Shown: piece by piece, positions 35,928-44,757 of the stretch
Layout of the letters: each line of letters begins with the position of its first letter
Numbering within the stretch: the first letter of the stretch is position 1
Source of the DNA: OFTM382 sp964448185
Lineage (GTDB): Bacteria > Planctomycetota > Phycisphaerae > Phycisphaerales > UBA1924
NCBI GenBank assembly: GCA_964448185.1
Contig: CAYUVO010000001.1
Span: 1 to 64,000 of the forward strand
Length of the DNA stretch: 64,000 bases
Direction of reading: 5' to 3'
Notes under the pieces: generated by a model
What the model saw: only the letters and a program-made list of their open reading frames with translations
The model's database searches: none
Told to the model about the DNA's origin: nothing
Translations under genes and position numbers: made by a program

Positions 35928-38900
35928 ATGGCGTTCTTCAGCAAGAAATCCAGACCCGCCCCCCCTCCTCCCCCCCCGCCATCTCCTACCACTGCGCCGA
36001 CTGGTGACCCCGAGTTGGAGAAGGCCATCCGGATCGTCGGGGGCGAGTTGCTCGCAGCAGCCAGGCACCACCGCCAAGGCGTGCTCTCGACCAAGTTCTA
36101 CAAAGACAAGCTCATGGACTGGTCCATGAAGGACCACGACTTCAAGGTTCAGCTCTTTCGCTTCGTGGATACCTTCCCCGTGCTCCATACGCCCGAGCAG
36201 GTCCACGACCACTTGATGGACTATCTCACGCAGCCGGGTGTGAAGCTGCCCGCTGGGATGGAACTCGGGCTCAAAGCCGGCGGCGTCGCCAAGGGCATGA
36301 TGACGCGAACGATCGCTGGTCAGATCGAAGCCATGGCCAAGACGTTCATCGCTGGGACCGACGCAGCGGGTGCGCTCAAGGGTCTGCGATCCATGTGGAA
36401 CGACGGGATCTCGTTCAGCGTCGATCTGCTCGGCGAGGCGTGCCTGTCGGACGCGGAAGCCGACCGCTATCAGGCGCAGTATCTCGATCTCGTCGAGAAC
36501 CTGCCGGGCGAGGTCGCGGATTGGCCCGATCAGCCTTCGCTCGAAAGCGATCACCTCGGGGGCATCCCGCGCACCAACGTCTCGATCAAGGTGTCGAGCC
36601 TCTCGGCACGCGCCAACCCCATCGACCCCGAAGGCGCGATCAACGATCTGATGAAGCGCATCGTCCCGATCCTCGAAACCGCCCGCGATCGTGGCGTGCT
36701 CATCAACTTCGATATCGAGCAGTACGAACTCAAGGACCTGACGTTCGAGTTGTTCAAGCGGTGCTGCGAGAAGGTGGACTTCCAGGCGGGCCTTGCCGTT
36801 CAGTCGTACCTCAAGAGCGGGAAGCGCGACGCAGCGAACATCGCCGACTGGGCGAGGTCGTCGGGGCGAATCGTAACCGTTCGGCTCATCAAGGGCGCGT
36901 ACTGGGACTACGAGACGATCTACGCGGAAGAGATGGGCTGGCCTTGCCCGGTGTGGAACGTCAAGTGGCAGACCGATGCGTGCTTTGAGAAGATGGCGGA
37001 GATTTTCCTCGACGTGATGCCGCGCGCCGACCCTTCCGAAAGCAACGACGCACTTGGGCTAGGTGCCACGCAACGCAAGTCCGGCCACGGCGGCGTCAAG
37101 CTCGCGCTGGGTTCGCACAACGCAAGGTCGATCGCTTCGGCGCTCGCGGGTCTTGATGCGCGGGGTTTGCCGCGCAACGCGATCGAGTTGCAGATGCTTC
37201 ACGGCATGGCCGATCAGCTCAAGCACGCGGCGGCGGACGCAAAGAAAGGACTCGGGCTGCGGGTGCGTGAATACGTCCCCGTCGGGGAGATGATCCCGGG
37301 CATGGCGTACCTCGTGCGGAGGCTCTTAGAAAACACGTCGAACGAATCATGGCTCCGCGCAGGCTTCCTCGATGAGGCCAACGAAGACGTGCTGCTCGCG
37401 GCACCCGGCCCCAAGATGCCCGCCGCGAGAACAGAACCGGCGCGAGGCGATGCAGCGCACCCACAGGCAGACCCGCATCTCATCAGCGGCACCGACCTCA
37501 AGGACGTCGCAGCCGAGCGGCACAAGCTCTCGCCCGCGCCCGAGGGCGTCGGCGATGGCAAGCCGTTTATCAATGAACCTCTGCGCGATTTCGCCGAAGC
37601 GGATCAGCGTGAGGCGTTCGCCGCTGCAATTGAGCGCACCAATGTGCGCGCAGTTGAGATCATCGACGACGACGACGCGTGTGAGGCTGCGCTTGCCGAG
37701 ACTACCGCGTTCTTTCCGACGTGGCGCGATGCTGACTCGCGAGAGCGGGCCGCGGTGCTCACAAAGCTGGCTTCGATCATGCGATCGCAGCGTGATGAAC
37801 TCAGCGCGGTCGTCGTCAAGGAATCGGGCAAAACGTGGGCGGAATCAGACGCGGACGTCTGCGAAGCGATGGACTTCTGCGACTACTACGCGCGGTGCGC
37901 GGTTCCTTTATTCGAGCGCGAACGCCTCGGGCGGTTCTTGGGCGAGCTTGACGAGACGTGGTACCAGCCGCGAGGGGTGGCCGCTGTCATCAGCCCATGG
38001 AACTTCCCGCTTGCGATCGCCACAGGCATGACGGTCGCAGCACTGGTCACCGGCAACCCGGTCATTCTCAAACCCGCTGAACAAACCCCAGCGATCGCGG
38101 TGATGCTTCGTGACATGCTCTACGAAGCGGGCTGCCCGCGCGGCGCGTTCAAGCTGTTGTGCGCGACGGGTGAAGTCACGGGTGCCAAGCTCGTGCGTGA
38201 CCCGCGGGTCGCACTCATCGCGTTTACCGGGTCCAAAGCGGTCGGGCTCGACATCATTCAGGCGTCGGCCCAGAGCGATCCCGAGCAAGCGTTCGTCAAG
38301 AAAGTCGTCTGCGAGATGGGCGGCAAAAACGCTGTCATCGTCGATACCTCGGCGGATCTCGATGAAGCGGTCAAGCATCTTCGCCACGCCGCGTTCGGAT
38401 ACCAAGGTCAAAAATGCTCGGCGTGCTCACGCATCATTATCGTTGATCCCCAGGGTGCCGAGGGCGCACACGCAAAGACGTTCGTGCGACGGTTCACCAA
38501 CGCATCAAGATCACTCGTTGTTGGAGATCCGGTCAAGCCCGGCACCGACATCGGGCCGGTGATCGATGCCGAGGCGCACAGCAAGATCATGGGCTTCATC
38601 GAGCGCGGCAAGCAGCGAGGCCTGGCGTGCGCACAACTCGACATCCCCAGCGGCTTGGCGGAATCAACCGGTGGTTGCTACGTCCCGCCGACGGTGTTCA
38701 CGAATGTTGCAGAGGACGACGAACTCGCACGCGAAGAAATCTTCGGCCCTGTGGTCGCGATCCTGTACGCCAAGGACTACGACGACGCGCTGCGGATCGC
38801 CAATGCCTCGCGGTACAAGCTCACCGGCGGCGTGTTCAGCCGAAAGCCCGCGCACATCGAACAAGCCAAACGCGAGTTCCGAGTAGGCAACCTCTATATC

Positions 38901-39065
38901 AATCGCGCGAACACGGGAGCGCTAGTCGCTCGTCACCCATTCGGCGGGTTCGGCATGTCGGGTGTGGGCTCAAAGGCTGGCGGCAAAGACTACCTGTTGC
39001 AGTTCGTCGAGCCTCGGGCGTGCGCCGAGAACACGATGCGTCGAGGATTTTCACCCGAACTTTGA
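35928..39065 (+). CDS. putA: Bifunctional proline dehydrogenase / glutamate-semialdehyde dehydrogenase (PutA-type)
   Basis: A 1045-residue enzyme oxidising proline to glutamate in two coupled steps. The FAD-dependent proline dehydrogenase barrel occupies residues ~60-480, with NFDIEQYELKDLTFELFK, IVTVRLIKGAYWDYE and KLALGSHNARSIASA. The aldehyde dehydrogenase follows (~540-1030), with AVISPWNFPLAIATGM, CEMGGKNAVIVDTS and the catalytic Cys in GYQGQKCSACSRIII. There is no N-terminal ribbon-helix-helix DNA-binding domain, so it is not an autoregulator. AAGAGG 7 bases before the ATG at 35928 supports this start over 35802. The first ~25 residues are Pro-rich and probably disordered. Confidence 0.95.
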   Translation: MAFFSKKSRPAPPPPPPPSPTTAPTGDPELEKAIRIVGGELLAAARHHRQGVLSTKFYKDKLMDWSMKDHDFKVQLFRFVDTFPVLHTPEQVHDHLMDYLTQPGVKLPAGMELGLKAGGVAKGMMTRTIAGQIEAMAKTFIAGTDAAGALKGLRSMWNDGISFSVDLLGEACLSDAEADRYQAQYLDLVENLPGEVADWPDQPSLESDHLGGIPRTNVSIKVSSLSARANPIDPEGAINDLMKRIVPILETARDRGVLINFDIEQYELKDLTFELFKRCCEKVDFQAGLAVQSYLKSGKRDAANIADWARSSGRIVTVRLIKGAYWDYETIYAEEMGWPCPVWNVKWQTDACFEKMAEIFLDVMPRADPSESNDALGLGATQRKSGHGGVKLALGSHNARSIASALAGLDARGLPRNAIELQMLHGMADQLKHAAADAKKGLGLRVREYVPVGEMIPGMAYLVRRLLENTSNESWLRAGFLDEANEDVLLAAPGPKMPAARTEPARGDAAHPQADPHLISGTDLKDVAAERHKLSPAPEGVGDGKPFINEPLRDFAEADQREAFAAAIERTNVRAVEIIDDDDACEAALAETTAFFPTWRDADSRERAAVLTKLASIMRSQRDELSAVVVKESGKTWAESDADVCEAMDFCDYYARCAVPLFERERLGRFLGELDETWYQPRGVAAVISPWNFPLAIATGMTVAALVTGNPVILKPAEQTPAIAVMLRDMLYEAGCPRGAFKLLCATGEVTGAKLVRDPRVALIAFTGSKAVGLDIIQASAQSDPEQAFVKKVVCEMGGKNAVIVDTSADLDEAVKHLRHAAFGYQGQKCSACSRIIIVDPQGAEGAHAKTFVRRFTNASRSLVVGDPVKPGTDIGPVIDAEAHSKIMGFIERGKQRGLACAQLDIPSGLAESTGGCYVPPTVFTNVAEDDELAREEIFGPVVAILYAKDYDDALRIANASRYKLTGGVFSRKPAHIEQAKREFRVGNLYINRANTGALVARHPFGGFGMSGVGSKAGGKDYLLQFVEPRACAENTMRRGFSPEL

Positions 39066-39074
39066 ACCGGTGTT

Positions 39075-39383
39075 CTATCGAGGCTCTGAGCAACCACAGC
39101 CGCTGCCACATGAGCCGTCACCGCCGGGCCGATCACCGGTTTTCTTGAACACCTTGCGGTCCTCGGCGTACTGCTCGGGGCTGGCGGTCACGCTTGGCGT
39201 GCGACCTTCTTGGTGATCGGCGTGGAGCTTCTGGAGGATCGGCACGCACCAGCCGCAGCCAGTGCCCGCGTCGAGGCACTCGCTGATGAGCGACGCCACC
39301 GGCGGGTTCTCCCGCTGAAGGTACGCGTTGATCTTTCGCAGGCTCACTCGGTAGCACAAACACACATGGTCATCGGGTTGCAT
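39075..39383 (-). CDS. Bfd-like [2Fe-2S]-binding protein with a Cys-rich tail
   Basis: A 102-residue protein. The [2Fe-2S] domain reads CLCYRVSLRKINAYL and later GTGCGWCVPILQKL, giving the C-x-C ... C-x2-C pattern of bacterioferritin-associated ferredoxin-type domains. These mediate electron transfer, for instance to release iron from bacterioferritin or within reductases. The last ~15 residues, GSCGSGCGCSEP, add four extra cysteines that are unusual for the family and could bind a metal. It is followed by the C-terminus of putA on the opposite strand, 9 bases away. No bacterioferritin gene is in view. Confidence 0.75.
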   Translation of the reverse strand: MQPDDHVCLCYRVSLRKINAYLQRENPPVASLISECLDAGTGCGWCVPILQKLHADHQEGRTPSVTASPEQYAEDRKVFKKTGDRPGGDGSCGSGCGCSEPR

Positions 39384-39389
39384 GGGGCC

Positions 39390-39590
39390 ATACTAGGTTG
39401 CGTCAAGCCACAAGGCATAGGCGAGTGGACCATCGTGCATTCGTGCAGCGGCTGCGGCCTGCTGCGCACCAACCGTGTCGCGGGCGATGACGACGAAGTC
39501 ACGCTGTTCCTGCTCGCGCTGCGTCCGATGAACTACCCCGCGTTCCCGATCGAAACGCTCAGGCCGGAGTTTGGAGGCGAGCACCATTAG
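39390..39590 (+). pseudogene. 5'-truncated RNHCP-domain gene
   Basis: The open frame reads GEWTIVHSCSGCGLLRTNRV, AGDDDEVTLFLLALRPMNYP, AFPIETLRPEFGGEHH and stops at 39590. This matches the C-terminal half of RNHCP-domain proteins, in which a CxxCG zinc knuckle is followed by the RTNRxAGDDN and LALRPL segments. The N-terminal half, containing RHRNHCPxC and a first zinc pair, is absent: upstream is the [2Fe-2S] gene on the other strand. I conclude that it is a deletion remnant. A short translated product cannot be excluded because codon use is intact. Confidence 0.65.
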
Positions 39591-39600
39591 ATCGAGTGCT

Positions 39601-40374
39601 CTACTGCTTGCCGAGCTGCGCCAGCAAGTCGAGCACGCCCGCAGCCTCGGGCTGATCCGAGACAGCATCGGCATGGGGCTTGAGGTCGTCTGCCGCGTTG
39701 CTCGGACACCCGAACCACGCAACCTTCTCGCGGATCGCAAGATCGCCCAGCGTGTCGCCGATGCCCGCGAGGCGTTCGCGTTCGAGGCCGGTGAGCGCAC
39801 ACAAGCGGTCGATGCCCGTGGCCTTGGAGATATGCACCAGATCAAGATTCACCCAGCACCACGTCGAGGTCACACGCACAGGCCAGCCTTGATCTTCACA
39901 CTGCGCACGCAGTTCGGGGATCAGGCTCATCAGATACGCCGTGTCCTCGTGAAAGAGCGAGATCGAGCACGCCTTGCCCGGCTGTTGAAAGAGCGGGCGA
40001 GCTGCGAAGCGTTCGATGATCCATGCCGATGCGTCGGCGACCGCACTGCGGTGCTCGGCGGTGATCGACGGGTCGGCGCTCATGAGCTGAGTGCGCGGGT
40101 CGTAGAGCCACACACCCATCTCACCGATCGCGGGCAGCACGCTGTTGGCGATGACCCGGGACATGGCTTCGACGAACGGGATCGGGCGGCCGCTACAGAG
40201 CGTAACCACGGGGCCGATGCCTGTTTCGATCGCGGTTCGGTTGTGCGTTGCGACCTGAGCGAGCAGATCGGCCTGAGCCGGACCGCCATCTTCGGGAGCG
40301 AGGCAGCCGTCGATATCGCAGATAACCGCGTCGAATCGGCCTTGTTGGCGAAATGGAGCAGTGGTGTGTTGCAT
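39601..40374 (-). CDS. HAD-superfamily phosphatase (type IIB, Cof/SPP-like)
   Basis: A 257-residue HAD hydrolase. Motif I is FDAVICDIDGCLAPED, motif II is VVTLCSGRPIPFVEAM, and motif IV is LAGIGDTLGDLAIREKV with the acidic cluster. The cap insertion is of the C2 type, between motifs II and III. Such enzymes remove phosphate from sugar phosphates or phosphoglycolate; archaeal-type phosphoglycolate and sucrose phosphate phosphatases are relatives. The open frame continues 301 codons upstream across the divergent gene, but homology begins at MQHTTAPFRQQGRF, so I set the start at 40374. It diverges from the spermidine-synthase-like gene with 27 bases between starts. Confidence 0.85.
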   Translation of the reverse strand: MQHTTAPFRQQGRFDAVICDIDGCLAPEDGGPAQADLLAQVATHNRTAIETGIGPVVTLCSGRPIPFVEAMSRVIANSVLPAIGEMGVWLYDPRTQLMSADPSITAEHRSAVADASAWIIERFAARPLFQQPGKACSISLFHEDTAYLMSLIPELRAQCEDQGWPVRVTSTWCWVNLDLVHISKATGIDRLCALTGLERERLAGIGDTLGDLAIREKVAWFGCPSNAADDLKPHADAVSDQPEAAGVLDLLAQLGKQ

Positions 40375-40401
40375 GGTGGTGAGGTCGGGTAGGCTCGCGG
40401 C

Positions 40402-42633
40402 ATGGCCTGGATCTTTACGTTTGCGTTGTTCGCTTCGGCGGGCCTCTTGTTCCTCGTTCAGCCTATGGCTGCCCGCTGGGCGCTGCCCGTGTTCGGCGGC
40501 ACGCCCGCCGTCTGGACGTCCGCGATGCTGATGTTTCAGCTTCTGTTGCTCGCAGGTTACGCCTATGCGCACGCTCTGGCGAACTGGCTCTCGCCGCGCC
40601 GGCAGGTCTTGGTCCACGCGATCGTCATGATCGTTTGCGGGCTCGCACTTCCGATCGCACTGCCCGACGCGGTGCGCGCGTGGGCGGTGGATGCTCAAGG
40701 GCAAACGGGCGGGAGTTTGCGGGTGCTGGTGGTGCTCGGGGTCACCGCGGGCGGGCCGTTCTTTGCGGTTTCGACGCTCGGCCCGTTGCTTCAGCGGTGG
40801 TTCTCGCGAACGGGTCATTCGCGCGCGCACGATCCGTACTTTCTTTATGCCGCGAGCAACGCGGGGAGCCTGCTCGGGCTCTTGGGCTATCCGCTCATCG
40901 TCGAGCCGGCGTTCGGTCTTGGCGCGCAGGGCTGGTGGTGGGCGGGCGGCTACGCGGGATTGGTGCTCATGGTCATTGCATGTGGTCTGCTCGTGCGCAA
41001 CCCCCCCACTTCCCCCCCACTTTCCCCCTCCCTCACGGTCGGGGCTCGTCAAGAGGATGACAAGAAACCGAGCTCCGCAACGTCGAATGCTTGCGAGAAG
41101 GGCGAACACCTGACATGGCGCACGCGGCTCGGATGGATCGCGCTCGCGTTTGTGCCGAGTTCGTTGATGCTGGGCGTCACGCTCAAGCTGACGACCGACG
41201 TGGCGGCGTTCCCGTTGCTGTGGGTGCTGCCGCTGAGTGTGTACCTGTTGACGTTCGTGCTCGCGTTTAGCCAGCAAAAAGGTGATCCGGGCCGATTCCC
41301 AGCCGTGCTGTGGTGGGTGCTTGCTCCGGCGCTAGCGGTTGCGATGGTTGGTTCAACTTTGCTGCCGGTGGTCATCAGCTTGCCGCTGCACCTGCTCGGG
41401 TTGCTCGTGGGCGGGTTGGTGTGTCACGGCAGGCTCGCTGCGACGAGGCCGCCCGCCAAATATCTCACCGAGTTCTATCTCCTGCTCTCGGTAGGCGGTG
41501 CGCTCGGCGGAGTGTTCAACGCACTGCTCGCACCCGCCATCTTTAGCGACGTGTGGGAATACCCGATCGCGCTCTCGCTTGTGGGTGTGGCCGCCGTAAC
41601 CTCCACAAAGCACGCTGCCCAATGGCGGTGGGCGATCGTCATTGGCGTATGCACGCTCATCGCTCTGATCGTCGGGGGCCGATGGATGGTGCGAGTCATC
41701 CCAGACATGCCCGCGCTGGCAGCCCTCGGCCCGCTCGTGCTCGTGGCGCTCGTGCTCGCGTGGCGCAAGCACCCGGCATGGAGCGCCGCCGTCCTCGCAG
41801 CTCTCTTTCTCGGTTCGCCGAGAGCGTTTGAAACCACCAGCCGCGAGCGCACGCGGTCGTTCTTTGGTGTCCACACGGTGAGCACTTCGCCCGACGGCTC
41901 GCTGCGCATCTACGCCCACGGCACTACGCGACACGGGATGCAACGGCTCGATCCGAACGCCGACCCGCGCGACGTTGCGTACTACGGCATACACGGTCCT
42001 GTTGGCGACGTCTTCGGCGTCGTCAACCCCAAGCGGTTCGCGGTCATCGGCCTTGGCATCGGAACGCTCGTGGCGTATGGCCTGCCCGGCGCGCACGCCG
42101 ACCTCATCGAGATCGACCCCGAAGTCGTGCGGATTGCACGCGACCCCGAGGCGTTCACCTATCTGCGAGACGCGGTGTGCAGCTATGACGTGATCGTCGC
42201 AGACGGCAGGCTCGCCATCGAAGCGGCTGAACACAGCTCGTACGACCTGATCGTCCTCGACGCCTTTAGTTCCGACTCCATCCCCGTGCATCTGGTCACG
42301 CTCGAAGCCTTCGAGGTCTATCAGCGTGCGCTCAAGCCCGATGGGTTGATCCTCATGAACATCTCAAACCGCTCGATGAACCTCCGCCCGATCGTCGCGG
42401 CGCTCGCTCGAGCCACCGGGCTCTCGGTAAAGGCACGCGATGATCTGGCGCTCGACCCCGAAAGCGGCAAGCGTCCTTCGTGGCGGTTCCCGTCCCAATG
42501 GGCGGTGTTCAGCCGCGATGGGAGCAAGCTCGAAACCCTCGATGAGCGGTGGCGATCGCTTGAGGCCGAACCTTCGCAGAAAGTCTGGACCGACGACTAC
42601 GCGAACCCGCTGAGCGTCATCCGGTGGCGGTAG
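40402..42633 (+). CDS. Membrane-anchored spermidine-synthase-like methyltransferase-fold protein
   Basis: A 743-residue fusion. The N-terminal ~480 residues contain about a dozen hydrophobic helices (LFASAGLLFLVQPMAARWALP, LQRWFSRTGHSRAHDPYFLY, GYPLIVEPAFG). The C-terminal ~240 residues have a spermidine-synthase fold: RFAVIGLGIGTLVAYGLPGA, HADLIEIDPEVVRIA and DLIVLDAFSSDSIPVHL, the aminopropyl-transfer core. Such fused proteins are common in bacteria but have unproven substrates. Residues ~200-236 (PTSPPLSPSLTVGARQEDD and beyond) interrupt the helices and derive from a dispersed repeat. It diverges from the HAD phosphatase and is followed by aroC 46 bases later. Confidence 0.85.
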   Translation: MAWIFTFALFASAGLLFLVQPMAARWALPVFGGTPAVWTSAMLMFQLLLLAGYAYAHALANWLSPRRQVLVHAIVMIVCGLALPIALPDAVRAWAVDAQGQTGGSLRVLVVLGVTAGGPFFAVSTLGPLLQRWFSRTGHSRAHDPYFLYAASNAGSLLGLLGYPLIVEPAFGLGAQGWWWAGGYAGLVLMVIACGLLVRNPPTSPPLSPSLTVGARQEDDKKPSSATSNACEKGEHLTWRTRLGWIALAFVPSSLMLGVTLKLTTDVAAFPLLWVLPLSVYLLTFVLAFSQQKGDPGRFPAVLWWVLAPALAVAMVGSTLLPVVISLPLHLLGLLVGGLVCHGRLAATRPPAKYLTEFYLLLSVGGALGGVFNALLAPAIFSDVWEYPIALSLVGVAAVTSTKHAAQWRWAIVIGVCTLIALIVGGRWMVRVIPDMPALAALGPLVLVALVLAWRKHPAWSAAVLAALFLGSPRAFETTSRERTRSFFGVHTVSTSPDGSLRIYAHGTTRHGMQRLDPNADPRDVAYYGIHGPVGDVFGVVNPKRFAVIGLGIGTLVAYGLPGAHADLIEIDPEVVRIARDPEAFTYLRDAVCSYDVIVADGRLAIEAAEHSSYDLIVLDAFSSDSIPVHLVTLEAFEVYQRALKPDGLILMNISNRSMNLRPIVAALARATGLSVKARDDLALDPESGKRPSWRFPSQWAVFSRDGSKLETLDERWRSLEAEPSQKVWTDDYANPLSVIRWR
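41001..41050 (+). repeat. Dispersed repeat inside the spermidine-synthase-like gene
   Basis: A C-rich run (41001-41027) leads into CCCTCCCTCACGGTCGGGGC (41028-41047), almost the same as 30938-30957. It is read in frame as PTSPPLSPSLTVGAR. The length of the insert preserves the reading frame of the host gene. Confidence 0.7.
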
Positions 42634-42679
42634 TCAGTGAACTCACATCCATGGGCAGCAGGGTCGCTACGCTGGGTGC

Positions 42680-43855
42680 ATGCCACCACTTGATTACTTC
42701 ACCGCGGGCGAGAGCCACGGCCCGGCCGGGTTGGTCACCGTGCTGAACATGCCCGCGGGCGTGCGGGTCGATGTCGAGATGATCAACGCCGAGCTTGCAC
42801 GCAGGCAGGGCGGCTATGGACGCGGCGGACGCCAACGCATCGAGACCGACCGCATCGAGATTCTTTCGGGCGTTCGCCTCGGCAAGACCATCGGATCGCC
42901 GGTAACGCTGCTCGTGCCCAATAAGGACAGCCGGCTCGATGATCTCGAACGCACCCCGCCGTTGCACAGGCCAAGGCCCGGGCACGCGGATTTGCCGGGG
43001 AGTCTCAAGTGGCTCACGACCGATTGCCGCGAAACGCTCGAACGCGCCAGTGCGCGCGAAACCGCTGCTCGCGTTGCGGGCGGGGCGCTCGCCCGGTGCT
43101 ATCTGCGGGAGCTGGGCATCGAGACGTTCGGGCTGGTGCGGCAGATCGGGACCGCAGCGAGCGATGTTGAAGTCACCCGCGCGAACGTCGAAGAGGTGCG
43201 CGCGCTGCGCGACAAGAGCCAGACGTACTGCCCCGATGCCGAGATCACCGAAGCGCAGTGCGCGATCATCCGCAAGGCCAAGGTAGACAAGGACACCGCG
43301 GGCGGCATCGTCGAGGCGCACGTCTTCGGCTGTCCGCCCGGCTTCGGGTCGTGCATGCAGTGGACCGATCGGCTCGATGCGCGAATCGCCTACGCCGTGA
43401 TGGGGATCCAGGCGTTCAAGGCCGTCGAGATCGGACTCGGACGAGAATGCGCCAACCGGCCCGGCTCACAGGTTCACGACCCGATCGGGTTCGATGAATC
43501 GCAGCGAGAGGAAAGCACGCTCGGATTCACGCGCCCCACCAACAACGCGGGCGGGCTTGAAGGCGGCATGACCAACGGCCAGCCGGTCGTAGTGCGCGGC
43601 ACGATGAAACCAATCTCCACCTTGCTGCGAGGACTCCCGAGCATCAACCTCAACACCCGCAAGCCCGAGGACAGCCAATACGAACGCTCGGACGTGTGCG
43701 CGGTATCGGCTGCGAGCGTGGTCATGGAACACGCGATTGCATTCGAGGTCGCCCGCGCGGTGTCCTCAAAGCTCGGCGGTGACTCGATGCGCGAGTGCAA
43801 GTCGAACCTGAAACGGTACATGCAAGCGGCCCGCGAGCTGCCGACGGATTCCTAG
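42680..43855 (+). CDS. aroC: Chorismate synthase
   Basis: A 391-residue FMN-dependent enzyme of the last common shikimate step, forming chorismate from EPSP. It starts PPLDYFTAGESHGPAG, the signature with the substrate-binding His, then GYGRGGRQRIETDRIEIL and later RPRPGHADLPGS. ERASARETAARVAGGALA, GGIVEAHVFGCPPGFGS and TNNAGGLEGGMTNGQPVVVR follow, all diagnostic of the family. The C-terminal GDSMRECKSNLKRYM is as usual. It is the 3' neighbour of the spermidine-synthase-like gene and ends convergent with rplI. Confidence 0.97.
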   Translation: MPPLDYFTAGESHGPAGLVTVLNMPAGVRVDVEMINAELARRQGGYGRGGRQRIETDRIEILSGVRLGKTIGSPVTLLVPNKDSRLDDLERTPPLHRPRPGHADLPGSLKWLTTDCRETLERASARETAARVAGGALARCYLRELGIETFGLVRQIGTAASDVEVTRANVEEVRALRDKSQTYCPDAEITEAQCAIIRKAKVDKDTAGGIVEAHVFGCPPGFGSCMQWTDRLDARIAYAVMGIQAFKAVEIGLGRECANRPGSQVHDPIGFDESQREESTLGFTRPTNNAGGLEGGMTNGQPVVVRGTMKPISTLLRGLPSINLNTRKPEDSQYERSDVCAVSAASVVMEHAIAFEVARAVSSKLGGDSMRECKSNLKRYMQAARELPTDS

Positions 43856-43891
43856 TAGAGATGCGTCAGTTTGAGAATGGCTCACATAAAA

Positions 43892-43915
43892 ACTCCCCCT
43901 TTGCAAAGGGGGAGT
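43892..43915 (-). terminator. Intrinsic terminator between rplI and aroC
   Basis: A perfect 24-base palindrome ACTCCCCCTTTGCAAAGGGG... (stem ~11 bp, tiny loop), flanked on the left by AAAA, which gives a T tract on the minus strand. It lies 37 bases after rplI. On the plus strand it follows aroC by 37 bases and may act on both. Confidence 0.8.
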
Positions 43916-43952
43916 CGGTTCGTTCATTGGATGTGAGATCACCGAAGAGCGT

Positions 43953-44549
43953 TTAGCCGTCGCTGGGTGCGGCACCGATGGTTGTTTCGGGCACCGCGGG
44001 AGCCTCGTCGGACGCTGCGGGCTTCTTGTCCTTGTGGACCATGTTGCCCTCGCCATCGATCTCGATCTCTTCACGTTCGTCCTCGATCTTACGATCGGCG
44101 ACGACCCAGACCTTGATGGAGGTTTCGAGATCGCTGTCGAGTTTGACGGTGACGTCGAACTCGCCGAGGTGTTTGATGCCGTGGGGCAGGCGGACTTCGC
44201 GGGGCTTGACCTCGAACCCGAGGGTGTTGAGGGCGCGGGCAAGGTCTTGCTGGGTGACCGAGCCGTAGAGAACGCCTTGGTCGTTGACCGCTCGTTCGAG
44301 GGTCATTTCGAGAGCATCCATGCGACCCATGAGGGTTTCGCGTTTGGTGCGGAGGGCTGCCATGTCGCGCTCGGCGACGGCACGCTTGGACGCCAGCTCG
44401 GCGAGCTTGTCGTCGCTGGGCGTAGTGGCAAAGCCCATCGGGAGCAGGAAGTTGCGGGCGTACCCGGTACGAACGCGAACGATATCGCCCACGATTCCGA
44501 GGTTGTCTACGTTTTCGGTGAGCAAGAGCTGAATATGCTTGGTGGCCAT
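43953..44549 (-). CDS. rplI: 50S ribosomal protein L9
   Basis: A 198-residue bL9 homologue. The N-terminal domain binding 23S rRNA is MATKHIQLLLTENVDNLG, then GDIVRVRTGYARNFLLPMGF, the family signature. The connecting helix and C-terminal domain follow (LYGSVTQQDLARAL, VKPREVRLPHGIKHLGEFDV). The length is longer than the usual ~150 because of an extended charged tail (~150-198). It is last in the minus-strand block after ssb. No rpsR is present between ssb and rplI. Confidence 0.96.
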   Translation of the reverse strand: MATKHIQLLLTENVDNLGIVGDIVRVRTGYARNFLLPMGFATTPSDDKLAELASKRAVAERDMAALRTKRETLMGRMDALEMTLERAVNDQGVLYGSVTQQDLARALNTLGFEVKPREVRLPHGIKHLGEFDVTVKLDSDLETSIKVWVVADRKIEDEREEIEIDGEGNMVHKDKKPAASDEAPAVPETTIGAAPSDG

Positions 44550-44721
44550 GTTAACTTTCCTTTCGCTGTCCTAATCCGAGCCCGTGGCGCTGCGTGCGCC
44601 ATGCGGGCCGAACGGATGAGTTGAGGAGCAGCGGCGCTGCCCCAACGATCCCCCTCCAATGAACCCTTGCTCGCGACGAGCGGGGGCATAGATAGTAGGC
44701 GGCGGTTACTCGCCAGAACCA

Positions 44722-44740
44722 CACGGGCGGGATGCCCGTG
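44722..44740 (-). repeat. Short hairpin repeat (CACGGGC-GGGAT-GCCCGTG)
   Basis: A 7-bp stem CACGGGC/GCCCGTG with a 5-base loop, located 18 bases after the ssb stop. The sequence is of the GGCACGGGC-type hairpin that I know to be abundant in planctomycete intergenic regions. There is no T tract, so it is not a clear terminator. Confidence 0.5.
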
Positions 44741-44757
44741 CCACAAGAACGCTCGAT

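Noticed and set aside
40375..41277. N-terminal 301-codon extension of the HAD phosphatase frame
   Set aside because: It overlaps the 5' end of the divergent membrane protein gene; the extension is Arg/His-rich and has no homology, while the HAD fold starts at 40374.
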